From positions 915,001 to 979,000 of the forward strand of contig JBBBDQ010001944.1 of assembly GCA_037127315.1 (NCBI GenBank): a DNA stretch of 64,000 bases, read 5' to 3'. Within the stretch, counting starts at the first letter, position 1. Each line of letters opens with the position of its first letter. Below the pieces are notes generated by a model. The model searched no databases, was not told the origin of the DNA, and saw only the letters and a list, made by a program, of their open reading frames with translations. Made by a program: the position numbers and the translations under genes. This stretch comes from Ascarosepion bandense. Taxonomy: Eukaryota > Mollusca > Cephalopoda > Sepiida > Sepiidae. This document shows positions 18,058 through 28,739 of this stretch, in pieces.

Positions 18058-19875
18058 GTTTTTAATCATATCACCCCAAGCAAGGCGGTAACGCAACTGA
18101 TACGCAGGGGGCTACGTAAGAGTGAAAAGATTGGAAAAGTGAAAGCCGGAAACCACATCCTAAACAGGGAACAATGGATGAGCCTCTTCACCTGTTCAAT
18201 AGACGTGGGTGGAGTGTGAACCGGGCGATAGTTTAGTCTATCTACTCCAATTGAAAAAGAAAAAAGAAAAGAGTGCAATATTGGAAAAGAGAAAACCGGA
18301 AATCGCATTCAAAACAGGAAACAAGGGATGAGCCTCTTCACCTGTTCAATAGACGTGGGTGGAGTGTGAACCGGGTGATAGTTTAGTCTACGTACTCTAA
18401 CTGAAAAAGAAAAAAAGAAAAGAGTGAAAAGATTGGAAAATACAAAGCCGGAAACCACATCCTAATGAGGGAACAAGGGATGAGCCTATTCACCTGTTCA
18501 ATATATGTGGGTGGAGTGTGAACCGGGTGATAGTTTAGTGTATCCAATTGAAAAAGAAAAAACAAAAAAGTAAAAAGATTGGAAAAGAGAATGGGAAAAC
18601 CACATCCTAATGAGGGAACAAGGGATGAGCCTATTCACCTGTTCAATAGATGTGGGTGGATTGTGATTCTGGAGATAGTTTAGTATGTGTATTCTAACTG
18701 AAAAAGAAAAAAAGAAAAGAGTGAAAAGATTGGAAAAGAGAAAGCCGGAAACCACATCCTAAACAGGGAACAAGGGATGAGCCTCTACACCTGTTCAATA
18801 GACGTGGGTGGAGTGGAACCGGGCGATAGTTTATTCTATCTACTCCAATTGAAAAAGAAAATAGAAAAGAGTGAAATATTGGAAAAGAGAAAGCTTGAAA
18901 CCACATCATAAACAGGGAACAAGGGATGAGACGCTTCACCTGTTCAATAGACGTGGGTGGAGTGGAACCGGGCGATAGTTTAGTCTATCTACTCCAATTG
19001 AAAAAGAAAAAAGAAAAGAGTGCAATATTGGAAAAGAGAAAACCGGAAATCGCATTCAAAACAGGAAACAAGGGATTTGCCTCTTCACCTGTTCAATAGA
19101 CGTGGGTGGAGTGTGAACCGGGTGATAGTTTAGTCTACGTACTCTAACTGAAAAAGAAAAAAGAAAAGAGTGAAAAGATTGGAAAATACAAACAGGGGAA
19201 GAAGGGATGAGCCTCTTCCCTTCTACAATAGACGTGGATGGAGTTTGAACGGGGAGAAAGTTTACTCTATGTACTCGAACTGGAAAAGAAAAAAAGAAAA
19301 CAGTGAAAAGATTGCAAAAGAGAAACCCGGAAACCACATAATAAACATGGAACAAGGGCTGTTCAATAGACGTGGGTGGAGTGGGAACCGGACGATAGTT
19401 TAGTCTATGTACTCTAACTGAAAAAGAAAAAAGAAAAGAGTGAAAAGATTGGAAAAGAGAAAGCCGGAAACCACATCCTAATGAGGGAACAAGGGATGAT
19501 CATCTTCACCTGTTCAATAGACGTGGGTGAAGTGAGAACCGGGAGATAGTTTAGTCTATGTACTCTAACTGAAAAAGAAAAAGAAAAGAGTGAAAAGATT
19601 GGAAAAGAGAAACCCAGAAAGCACATCCTAAACAGGGAACAAGGGATGAGCCTCTTCACCTGTTCAATAGTCGTGGGTTGAATTTGAACCGGGAGAAAAT
19701 TTAGTCTATGTACTCTAACTGAAAAAGAAAAAATGAAAAGTATGAAAAGATTGGAAAATAGAAAGCCGGAAACCACATCCTAAACTGGGAACAAGGGATG
19801 AGCCTCCTCACCTGTTCAATAGACGTGGCTGGAGTGTGTACCGGCTGATAGTTTAGTCTATCTACTCCAATTGAA
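18058..19875 (-). mobile_element. VNTR-bearing SINE-like element (SINE D) with LINE-type tail
   Basis: Minus strand: about 12 tandem units of roughly 150 bp, then a single 3' tail (18058-18117, complement of TTTAATCATATCACCCCAAG ... GCAGGGGGCTACGTAAGAG). Each unit holds AGGCTCATCCCTTGTTCCC, GGTTTCCGGCTTTCTCTTTT, TTTTCAATTGGAGTAGATAG and TTCACACTCCACCCACGTC. The tail equals the 3' end of the LINE subfamily seen at 16.9 and 48.7 kb. The 60-120-residue frames through the units are shadows. Inference: a non-autonomous retroposon whose internal repeat expanded, moved by that LINE. Confidence 0.75.
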
Positions 19876-20034
19876 TATCTTATAGCTACTCACAAGCTAC
19901 TCTCTCTATATATCACCTCTTGTGAAGGAAGTTATATGTACTGCTTGGAAGAGTTCGTTCCGTTGTAGCAGTGATGCAGCCATGACAATTAGAAGTGTAG
20001 AAAATTTCTGTTAGCACATAACAAACCAGAATTA
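19876..20034. other. Unassigned sequence
   Basis: Upstream side of the VNTR element; nothing recognised. Confidence 0.4.
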
Positions 20035-20205
20035 TTTTACTTCCTATTTAGCTTTCCTTCTTTTTAGTTTTAGTTACGTTTTAAGTTACATTATTTACAT
20101 TGTTTATACTGTTATCCTCATCTTTATTGCAATGTTTATGACGTTTCGGCCGATGTACGCTCAGGTCTTCTTCAGGGGTTAGGAATTTCGACACGAACTT
20201 TTTAT
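20035..20205 (-). mobile_element. Penelope-like terminal fragment with hammerhead-like trace
   Basis: Minus strand: CTGAAGAAGACC, then CGGCCGAAACGTC, then TTGCAATAAAGATGAGGATA. The same terminal block recurs at 21.40-21.54 and 34.11-34.21 kb. CTGAAGA and GAAAC resemble hammerhead core pieces, but stem II is poorly paired here. Confidence 0.45.
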
Positions 20206-20560
20206 TTCAATCATGTGGGTATGTCATTGTCATTCCATCTGTGATTCGACTTCCGCTAACCAAGTAGTTATCTCGCTTTTACTTACCTCCCTAAGTTATT
20301 TGTTCACCACTACTGTAGCCAGGCCTTGAACTCACAACTCCTTGGGTCAAACTACTGGTGTGGTACTACATCTTCACGATACCGGGTTGCCCGATGGTTT
20401 CGTGATTACCACATGTTCCAGACTGGTTGTTCTCTGATCCCTTCCGCGCCCACGTTGTTTCTTCAGATCTGCGAAAGGGGGGGATGGATACAATTCAGTC
20501 GATGGAGTGTTGAATTTGGCGTCGGAGTAGAAGAATAGCTGCCACACCATTAAAGAAATG
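20206..20560 (-). repeat. tRNA-related SINE-like repeat (SINE C)
   Basis: Minus strand GACCCAAGGAGTTGTGAGTTC, then AAGGCCTGGCTACAG and GTGGTGA, then GATAACTACTTGG. It matches the plus-strand copy at 34.22-34.39 kb. The GTGAGTTCAAGGCC stretch could be a B box remnant. The 70-residue frame at 20326-20538 is a shadow. Confidence 0.45.
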
Positions 20561-21360
20561 AAGAAAAGCGTTTGTTATAAACAGTAACAAACATTTAGTT
20601 ACACTGGTATACAATAATTACTTATCAAGTTAAAACAAACACCGCGAAGTGAGGGGTGAATGTAGTTGACTGGCGGAAAAAGTTTCCTTAACTCGAAGAA
20701 ATCTTAAATGCAATTAGGCAGTGTCATTGATGGAGTATGCAGTGGCAACGGATTCGGTTCTGGGCAGCGAAGAATGACCGACTCGATTTTTTGCTCTGGG
20801 TGTTCTCTATTTATGGGCCCGAATCCCGAATAATTAGCTCCTGATTGGTCAGCCAATAGGGATCACCGGCCAATGGCTATCGTCGTAACAACACCTCTGG
20901 GTTGCATCCGATTGGTTTAGATAATCAGCCAATTAGTCGCAGTCATCGGGGTGGGCTAACAAGAAGCAGGTCCTGTGGTTGGTTGATCAATGATTTATTA
21001 CCTTGTGCCATACTTGCACTCAATCCCCGGGTGAAGCAACCCACCTGTTTCCACGCTTAAAATATGTTTATATTTTGAAATTGAAGTAATTTTTGACATG
21101 CCATTACACCTGCAGAGTGTTTTGTTTTAGTGACAGTTTATAGGTCAGCCTTCCGCTTGGGTCTACATATCTTTATACTGAATGACCTCGGTTTACTGCG
21201 CCTGGTTCTTACAAATGTTGGATATCCAAAATGAACTTATTTTCATAATGGTTTAATAAAAGAATTATTATAATGATTTAATTAATTATTATTTAATTAA
21301 TTTTCATTTAATTAATTTTCATTTAATTAATTTCGCCAGTCAACTTTTTGACACTTGAAT
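20561..21360 (-). other. LTR-like or promoter-like region with clustered CCAAT boxes
   Basis: Five ATTGG/CCAAT motifs lie within 20845-20990, and on the minus strand they precede a TATA-like CATAAATAGAGAAC at about 20810. That is a plausible RNA polymerase II promoter, for instance in an LTR read on the minus strand. No TG...CA pair with a target duplication was found. A TTAATTTTCATTTAATTAAT short tandem occupies about 21285-21335. Confidence 0.35.
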
Positions 21361-21399
21361 GAAAGTGTCATACTGGAACTAACCAACCTCTATATCTAC

Positions 21400-21545
21400 T
21401 GGGCCATGAAAAAGGCCGCAGCAGTACAACGTCTGAAACGTTGTAAACATGGCAATAAAGATGAGGATAACAACGTAATACTGTGAATACTATCTCATCT
21501 CAGAAGTAGAGACAAATACCATTTAAATTAAACGTTATTTTTCAT
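21400..21545 (+). mobile_element. Penelope-like terminal fragment
   Basis: Plus strand AAAAAGGCCGCAGC, CTGAAACGTTGTAAACATGG, CAATAAAGATGAGGATAACA, CTATCTCATCTCAGAAGTAG. Inverted relative to the related fragment at 20.04-20.20 kb. Confidence 0.5.
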
Positions 21546-21696
21546 TACTGTCTGTTAGACTTCTATTATCACCGGAACCGGAAATGAAAAAGTACTGTCT
21601 CAAGAACGTCCTTCATATTTATCTCACGTATCGAAATCTTAGCCGCAACCATAGCATCGCCGGTATTAAACCTTTTTACTCTGCATTGATCTCCGT

Positions 21697-22500
21697 TAAT
21701 ATAATGTTAATACATAGACATTTACTTTTATATAATGTTATAACTTAGACATTTACTTTTATATAATATATTACATAGTCATTTACTTTTATATAATGTT
21801 ATTACTTAGACATTTACTTTTATATAATGTTATTACATAGGCATTTACTTTTATATAATGTTATTACTTAGACATTTACTTTTATATAATGTTATTACTT
21901 AAACATTTACTTTTATATAATGTTATTACATAGACATTTACTTTTATATAATGTTATTACTTAGACATTTACTTTTATATAATGTTGTTACTTAGACATT
22001 TACTTTTATATAATGTTATTACTTAAACATTTACTTTTATATAATGTTATTACATAGACATTTACTTTTATATAATGTTATTACTTAGACATTTACTTTT
22101 ATATAATGTTGTTACTTAGACATTTACTTTTATATAATGTTATTACTTAAACATTTACTTTTATATAATGTTATTACTTAGACATTTACTTTTATATAAT
22201 GTTATTACATAGACATTTACTTTTATATAATGTTATTACTTAAACATTTACTTTTATATAATGTTATTACTTAGACATTTACTTTTATATAATGTTATTA
22301 CTTAAACATTTACTTTTATATAATGTTATTACATAGACATTTACTTTTATATAATGTTATTACTTAGACATTTACTTTTATATAATGTTATTACTTAGAC
22401 ATTTACTTTTATATAATGTTATTACTTAAACATTTACTTTTATATAATGTTATTACTTAGACATTTACTTTTATATAATGTTATTACTTAGACATTTATT
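21697..22500 (+). repeat. 31-bp AT-rich satellite, about 26 units
   Basis: The unit is close to TTACTTAGACATTTACTTTT plus ATATAATGTTA. Units differ mainly at one dinucleotide (ACTTAGAC, ACATAGAC, ACTTAAAC), and these variants occur in runs that suggest block duplications of several units. Confidence 0.95.
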
Positions 22501-22773
22501 TTACGTTTGCATCTCACATCATTTTCACAACATGATCACGTATTTGCAAATGATAATTTTCTTCCTTTCTGAGAGCTTTCATTCCAACATTTCAATGTAT
22601 TCTCGTAGTAAACAACTTAGTACAATTCTTATCCATTAAAACCTTGTTTAACCTTGTTTAACCTTGTTCAGCAATGTCTTGTTTGCTAGGTTTCTTTTAC
22701 CCTTGACTATTATATTTTGATCTATTTATTTTTTATATATTTTTTTTATTTTTACGCCATTGATAAACCTAAT
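22501..22773. other. Unassigned sequence
   Basis: Contains three copies of AACCTTGTTT/C (22638-22670). Nothing else recognised. Confidence 0.4.
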
Positions 22774-23332
22774 TGTTAGGGCGCCGCTCCTATTTGACTA
22801 CATAATGGACTGTTCCCATTACTATATATAGCAATGGTGGATTCTCTACAGGGAGAGTCGCACAGAGTCACTAGACTGACGAATCTACGACACTGTCAGC
22901 TCTCTGCCTTCGGGCGGGAGGCGCTCTCTGCTTCCGAGCAGAGAGCAGTAACCCAGTCGTGGTTCCGCCGAAGGGTAGAGACACGACTGGGCAAAAATAG
23001 ACAGATATTTTTTGGCTGGGCCATATAGCCCGGAAATCCCAGTCCAAACTGACCATGTGTCACATGTTGCCCTTACTGGGAGGGACAACTCAATAATGAG
23101 TCGTACAGAGACTTACAGAGTGTAGAGAGTCAGTGCGAGAGTTAGACACACTTCCGGTGGCGTACCGGAAGTAATCACGTATACACACGTCTTACGACGG
23201 ATTGGACTCTTGTATCTTTTCTATTGTAAATATTACTAATCACTTCTGTACATACTAACCATCTTTCCGCGGAATACAACTTATATTTTGATTCTGTTGT
23301 TGAGTTATTCATTTACACTTAGCGACATAACA
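22774..23332 (+). mobile_element. Solo LTR with 5-bp target duplication
   Basis: Starts TGTTAGGGCGCCGC and ends GCGACATAACA, an inverted TGTTA/TAACA pair, between exact CTAAT copies at 22769-22773 and 23333-23337. A TATA-like TACTATATATAG lies at 22820-22832. Downstream come three strong hairpins: GCTCTCTGC/GCAGAGAGC, CCCAGTCGTG/CACGACTGGG and GGGC-CATATA-GCCC. No gag-pol remains, so it arose by LTR-LTR recombination. The TG...CA ends and 5-bp duplication are typical of Ty3/gypsy, BEL or copia-type LTR elements; the class cannot be told from the LTR alone. Confidence 0.85.
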
Positions 23333-23337
23333 CTAAT

Positions 23338-23662
23338 GATAAACAGGAGTTTATTTTCAGGGTCTTAATTGTCCTTAAGTCGTATATCTGGCTGTCTTCA
23401 TGTACGCACGTTAGAGAGACGAACACGTTCTCAAGAGTCTTTCTTACTTGTAGAATCAATCTGTTATGACTAAAGACGGCTACTCTAGGCGTCACAGATA
23501 TAATGATCGAGAATCACTTGATCCAGAAATGCAGTTGTTAATAAGACTGCCTCAAAATCGCTTTCAAAGCTGAGGGCTTGTTTGTTGTTGCTTTTCGAAG
23601 TTCAACATCTTTACACATTGATTTGTGAAAATTCAGATTTTGAAATTAATCGGTTATGCTAA
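23338..23662. other. Unassigned sequence
   Basis: Nothing recognised. Confidence 0.4.
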
Positions 23663-24556
23663 TGTTGCGGGGTCTCCCCTTTTTCCTTGATAATGGACTC
23701 TTCTAAAGTATATATATATACTCCTACCATAGAGAGATACGTCAGATCCGATAGATACCGAACGATACCGAGGTTTCACGGGGAATTTCATCGTAGCCCT
23801 GACCTCCACTTACTACACAGCACCCGTCACCTTCCGACGTGGACATACTAATTCTACTACGGTTTTTTTTAATCATTTCACCCCAAGCAAGGCATTCCAC
23901 TGCCACTATTGCGCTTGGGGCTACATGGAGGAAGGTAAATAGAAAGAGTGGTTAGATATAGGAAATGTCAGAAGGGGAGTTATAGATAGTTGGGTGGGTG
24001 GGAAGAGTGTTTGAAAGAATGGAAGCGAGTTAGTTTATTAGGAGGTGTCTATTGACCGTACATTTAAACTCCTGGAGATTGTAACCGCCGGGGAAGCAGT
24101 CTTGTGGAATGAATTCCACAGTCGGGAAGTGCGAGAAAAGAAACTGTTGGAGTAGAAGTTGCGGTTGCATTTTATCGATTTCACTGTAAAAGGGTGGCAT
24201 CTAGTTGCTAATCTAGTATCTCGTGCAAATTCGAACCTAGGGAGCACCAGTGATCTAAGTTCATCGAAGCAGAAGCCGTGAAAGTATTTATAGAAGAGAC
24301 ACAGGGAAGCCTCGTCGCGCCGGTGAGAGAGAGACTGCAGGCGGTCTGCTAAGTCGGTATCGATCACATTACAGACCCTCCGCTGTACCTTGTTTAGTTC
24401 AGAGATTTGTATATATACTTCGTACTAACCGTATTACTGGATTACTAACCTGCATTCAAGTTTGTATCTTTTACGTTAATATACTTATTTTTCTATCTCA
24501 AATTCTGGTTGTTGTTCCTTTATTTTGTGCGATTCACATTCCCGAGATCTACAACA
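23663..24556 (+). mobile_element. Candidate LTR interrupted by a LINE
   Basis: The ends are TGTTGCGGGGTCTCCCC (23663) and GATCTACAACA (24556), an inverted TGTTG/CAACA pair. A TATA-like GTATATATATACTCC lies at 23709-23723, and the last 150 bp resemble the U5 end of the solo LTR at 23.3 kb (TTTATTTTG...). Flanks GCTAA and GTTTA match at only three of five bases, so the boundaries are tentative. Without the LINE insertion it would be about 360 bp. Confidence 0.5.
23868..24400 (-). pseudogene. CR1/L2/jockey-like LINE, 5'-truncated 3' end
   Basis: The minus-strand frame at 24038-24367 (109 residues) reads IDTDLADRLQSLSHRRDEAS, LCLFYKYFHGFCFDELRSLV, TRLATRCHPFTVKSIKCNR, NFYSNSFFSRTSRLWNSF. It is the C-terminal region of the LINE family found at 41.4-44.5 kb. 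The 3' tail with ACCCCAAGCAAGGCATTCCA lies at 23868-23930. Coding sequence is lost at 24393, so the element was truncated on insertion. It sits inside the LTR candidate and is therefore younger than it. Confidence 0.8.
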
Positions 24557-25560
24557 GTTTAACCTCTTAGGTTCCCGGATAATTGCGTATATTAGGGTAA
24601 GAACAGCAAAGATTGTATCTTTAACGTTATTATGCAAATGTAATTAAGCAATTGTAAATAGGAAAAAAACTCTGTTGTCTTTTGTAGGAATGTGGATTTA
24701 GTTTGCTGGAGAAGATTAAAATCCGTTAGAGGCAATACACCAAATCCCCGAAAATTAACCTAATTTAAAATATGAATATCTGAGTAAATGCAAATCGCAG
24801 GAAAATCAAATTTAATAGGCGTCAGGTTGAACAGTAAAATATTTAACAAAATTCAAAAAAGGTATTCAAAGAGATGTAGATTTTATAACTGATTCCACAA
24901 AGATTTAAAAATGACCAATATTTGGTAGTCCGTCTCCTGCCAAACACATATTTTCTCTGCTGAAGTTTCTCAATGCTTGTAGAGTGGTGGGATATACACC
25001 TTTCCTTTCCTATAGATCTATAGAAAAAATTACAAGATCTCAAGTCAAGTGAATGTAGTGGTCATTTCAACAATACATTGTAATTATCACTGGCACACCT
25101 GATCCATCTTTCTGGTAGATTCTCATAGGTGTTGGTCAGCACTGAGGTACTGGAGAATGTTACGTAGGACATGCTACATGATGTTTGGCAGGAGCTAGAC
25201 TAACGATTTCAGTAAATTATGTTTATTAATCTAACATGTTTCCTTTTTATCAAAGCTTCATCAGAGCTGTTCTTTTCCCCGTCCACTCTACTCTCATCAG
25301 CTCTCTTCATACCACTGTTCTCATCTTTCTCTTAGTTATTTTCTGACACCCCCTATAACTTTCTTTTTTTAACCGCCCCCTGCACAAGAGTGGCATGAGT
25401 AGGAAGAACTACCGACGAAGAAAATTTTTGTCAGACTTCAAAATGTCAGTGTATTTATTTTATAGAATACAAAATGTATCACGCGGCCTATGTCGTGTAT
25501 GTTATTGCCAGGTATTCTTAAATTCCTTAATCTCAGTTGGAGTCATCTGGAAGAAATTTG
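24557..25560. other. Unassigned sequence
   Basis: No motif or repeat identified; short frames only. Confidence 0.4.
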
Positions 25561-25564
25561 GGCA

Positions 25565-25690
25565 CCTCCAGGTGGTGTAATGTTTAGTCAGCTTGTCATG
25601 CTAGAATCATTACAATTGAGTAGTGAGTTCGATCCTCACTGGGTGTCCCTTACTTTTGGCCTTCTGCCACATCTAATCTACGCTTAAAAG
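25565..25690 (+). repeat. tRNA-derived SINE head fragment
   Basis: GGTGTAATGTTTAGTCAGC (A box region), then AGTGAGTTCGATCCTCACT (B box and T-arm), then TACTTTTGGCCTTCTGCCAC. The T arm pairs well (AGTGAG/CTCACT) but the acceptor does not, so a SINE rather than a tRNA gene. A related fragment lies at 52.70-52.80 kb. Confidence 0.55.
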
Positions 25691-25896
25691 ACAGAATCTA
25701 GACAAACATTTCTTTCTGCTTTTTACGATGGTCACACCAAATTTCTGAAGTCTTTCATCCTCTAAGAGACCTTATCCATAATACCGTTTTACAGATAAAA
25801 ATTAATTTATATAAAACATTTTCCGATATTTTTTATACTTAAAATTTTACACACATCCACATATATATATAAAATATTTTTGCAAGTACAGAATCT
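25691..25896. other. Unassigned AT-rich sequence
   Basis: Nothing recognised. Confidence 0.4.
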
Positions 25897-26014
25897 AATT
25901 ATAGAAATAAAAGTGTGTAGCTTGATGTTACACTTTGTGAAATGATATTAAAAAAAGTAATATCATTTTAATATCATTTCACAATGTGTAGCATCACTTT
26001 TATTTCTATAATAT
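25897..26014. repeat. Foldback repeat (hairpin MITE-like)
   Basis: Left arm ATTATAGAAATAAAAGTG...TTGTGAAATGATATTA (25898-25952), right arm its near-perfect reverse complement (25967-26013), with a loop of about 14 bp. No target duplication is obvious. Could be a small foldback transposon or an inverted duplication. Confidence 0.75.
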
Positions 26015-26189
26015 GTGTGTGTGGAAGAATGATAGACTTTGAAAAACAGTAGATACTCTAGCATCTCCGCATCTTTATATCTGCTCTATATGTATTTATA
26101 GGCATTTTGCTTAGAGGTCTCGTAGAGAGTTATCCTACCATTATATGTAAAGGATACTCCTTCGGATTCTTCTATGCCCACAGGGCATG

Positions 26190-26191
<2 letters not shown>

Positions 26192-26242
<51 letters not shown>
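26192..26242. repeat. (AT)n microsatellite
   Basis: AT run of about 50 bp. Confidence 0.95.
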
Positions 26243-26244
<2 letters not shown>

Positions 26245-26405
26245 TTAGATGGAGTGAAAAGAAGAATTAATACCTTTCCCAAGTGTATTTACGCGTGAAT
26301 GAATGCAAAAAAATTCAAGTGAAATTCGAACTTGGCTCTCCGATTTCTCTTTCCAAGCTGATATCCACTGCAGCACAATGGACATAAGCAACGAATAACA
26401 TGGAT
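26245..26405 (-). mobile_element. SINE A head fragment
   Basis: Minus strand: GTTGCTTATGTCCATTGTGC, AGTGGATATCAGC (A box region), GAGCCAAGTTCGAATTTCAC (B box), then GGGAAAGGTATTAATTC. The 3' two thirds of the SINE are missing. Confidence 0.7.
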
Positions 26406-26734
26406 TTTATTTACGGTAAAAATTGAGCCGACAAACAGAGCTCGAATTTCAACTGAGGTTTCTTGTGTTAGGTACATACAAATCCATATCTTCGAAAATT
26501 GTCCCGGTTGCCAAGCATCACTAGAAATGCCGTCTTTATAACATGCCATGAAAATAAGTTATCTAAGAAGAATATGGCAAAATCGGTAAAGTGCACCCCA
26601 ATAAATTCGCAGCATTAACAGCATAAATATATTACACCCACTGTTTAGTGTAACAGTAATTCATTTTTTATTTTAAAAATTTATGGTTATGGGTTAGATA
26701 GCAGAAGAGACTGGGTAATATAGCCGAATTGAAA
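26406..26734. other. Unassigned sequence
   Basis: Nothing recognised, but GGTTATGGGTTAGATAGCAG (about 26686-26705) echoes the SINE A body. Confidence 0.4.
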
Positions 26735-27062
26735 CCCCTTGATTGATGCGCGTTGTGGTACAGTGGATATCGGCTCGGAATGAGAAACCGGGGAGCCGAG
26801 TTCAAATTCCAGTTCAATCCATTGTATTCACTTTTGCGCAAATATCCTTGGGAAAGGTATTAATCCGTCTCTTCCTTCCAGTTATGGGTTAAATAGCAGG
26901 ACAGATTGGGTTCTATAGCCTTGGTCGGCAACCAGTCTACCGCAGAAAGCAATGGCAACCTACTGCGGGATAATCTTCTGCCCAGTCAGTCATGTCTCTT
27001 TCGAGACATGATCGCCCAAGCGTGTATCATGTATGGCACCTAAACTGACTGACTGATTGATG
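26735..27062 (+). mobile_element. SINE A, full-length representative
   Basis: The best plus-strand copy. Head: GCGCGTTGTGGTACAGTGGA (A box), GGAGCCGAGTTCAAATTCC (B box). Body: GGGAAAGGTATTAATCCGTC, GTTATGGGTTAAATAGCAGG, ACCAGTCTACCGCAGAAAGC, GATAATCTTCTGCCCAGTC, the short hairpin TGTCTC-TTTC-GAGACA. Tail: ACTGACTGACTGA. The hairpin and tail are conserved between copies, suggesting they matter for recognition by the partner LINE. Confidence 0.85.
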
Positions 27063-28030
27063 TTTATATAGAATCCCCAACCCGCTATTGGCAAAGTGAA
27101 GTGAATAAAGCGACACCCTTGAAAAAAGATCAACAAAAAAATGGTTTCTCCAACAGAAGTCAGAATGCGTTTGATTTGGAATTTATTATATTATTGTTCA
27201 TCCAATATAAGGCCCAAGAACCACTCAAGGTACGACGTTATCAAAAGCAGAAAACGGTTAACCCGTGACTTGAATAGGTAAATCTATTAATGTCCGGTGA
27301 AGCAGGATCTGTTCAACAAAGCTGCAGTATTTTTGCGAGGAAAAAACTGTATGAACGGAACTTCTTTCTTACTAAAAGAATACGAACAGAATTAGACTCA
27401 TACATATGATTTGGTGTATCGTAGCTTTAAAGATCTACAGTGGTAGAATTAAGGAATTGAACTCCTCTGAACAGTTGCCATAGAAATAGACACTGAGAAT
27501 CGAGTCTTATGACCTTCTGTCCGAGAGAATGACGTTGTACGACGGAAATAATTCAATTCTCTTTTGCGTCTAATTAGGAGAAATCCATTCAAACTACTCC
27601 GCTAAAATTACCATCTGAACTTTGTCCTACTCTGATGAATACGAATCTCCTACTCTGGACCCCTGTTGTCCATCTCTGTTCTTCATAACACTGGACGGTA
27701 TACTAACCGCTCGGGTTTAAATTATTATAACTTTCACGTACCTAACAGTGACTTTTCTTATCCAGAGATTGATATAATGAATAGTTAATTAATATGTACA
27801 CAACTTGGTTCCACCTCACTAGAATATGATTGGCTGGTGTCAATCATAAATATAGACTAAGGCGAGGACGTCCAGAGATCTATTGATCTACCACTAGAGG
27901 TCTATTGATCTCCGTCCGCTGACTACACCAACGTCTCAGAATACTGCATAGGACGAGCACCATCCATTACGTCTATGTACTAGATTGTCCTACCCGGTTA
28001 TATTTCCCTAAATCACTTAACTGCCACGAA

Positions 28031-28032
<2 letters not shown>
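27063..28032. other. Unassigned sequence, partly LTR-like
   Basis: No gene. The stretch 27795-28020 has direct repeats (AGATCTATTGATCT and AGGTCTATTGATCT) and a TATA-like CATAAATATAGACT (27846-27859), as in an LTR or promoter, but no ends were found. Confidence 0.35.
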
Positions 28033-28089
<57 letters not shown>

Positions 28090-28133
28090 GGAAATATGCC
28101 TTCCGGTAAGATTCATCCCTGATATATCCCGGA

Positions 28134-28190
<57 letters not shown>
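28033..28190. repeat. Two (AT)n tracts flanking a copy of the palindrome core
   Basis: AT runs at 28033-28086 and 28139-28190 bracket GGAAATATGCCTTCCGG...CCCGGAAAGGG, a third copy of the inner part of the adjacent palindrome. Confidence 0.9.
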
Positions 28191-28193
<3 letters not shown>

Positions 28194-28194
<1 letters not shown>

Positions 28195-28385
28195 GATGCT
28201 GATGCTATAACTTTATGAATTAACTATTATTTCTTATTATGTTAAACGTTATTTTTTGGTGATACTCGAGTAGACATTCTTACTTTTTTAATCAGCGTAA
28301 ACTTACGTCTACCGTCCTGTGCATTTGAGAAACTTCATAATAGAAATATGCCTTCCGGTAAGATTCATCCCTGATATATCCCGGA

Positions 28386-28438
<53 letters not shown>

Positions 28439-28451
28439 GATATATCCCGGA

Positions 28452-28505
<54 letters not shown>

Positions 28506-28699
28506 TCCGGGATATATCAGGGATGAATCTTACCGGAAGGCATATTTCCATTATGAAGTTTCTCAAATGCACAGGACGGTAGACGTAAGTTTACGCTGAT
28601 TAAAAAAGTAAGAATGTCTACTCGAGTATCACCAAAAAATAACGTTTAACATAATAAGAAATAATAGTTAATTCATAAAGTTATAGCATCAGCATCAGG
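28194..28699. repeat. Large AT-centred palindrome, about 506 bp
   Basis: The left end CCTGATGCTGATGCTATAAC is mirrored by GTTATAGCATCAGCATCAGG on the right. The arms are almost identical for about 200 bp and include CGTAAACTTACGTCTACCGT. The centre holds two AT tracts around an extra copy of the CCCTGATATATCCCGG...GGG block. Because of the symmetry, both strands encode nearly the same 87-residue frame, which is not a gene. Possible origins: inverted duplication at a replication fork, a foldback element, or an assembly artefact. Confidence 0.9.
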
Positions 28700-28739
28700 A
28701 CAATGATTGAGCAAAATCACTTCAGTTGGAAGACTGAGA

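Noticed and set aside
18066..19776. A series of Phe/Ser/Leu-rich frames of 60-120 residues that look like membrane proteins
   Set aside because: They are readings of the complement of the A/G-rich VNTR units and shift with unit indels.
20131..20185. A functional hammerhead in the Penelope-like terminal block
   Set aside because: CTGAAGA and GAAAC are present but the stem II arms directly next to them (AGACC and CGGCC) do not pair well, so only a trace was annotated.
21697..22500. CRISPR-like regular repeat array
   Set aside because: Units are directly adjacent with no unique spacers, and the genome is eukaryotic; it is a satellite.
28309..28582. Identical-looking 87-residue frames on both strands
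   Set aside because: Consequence of the palindrome, not overlapping genes.
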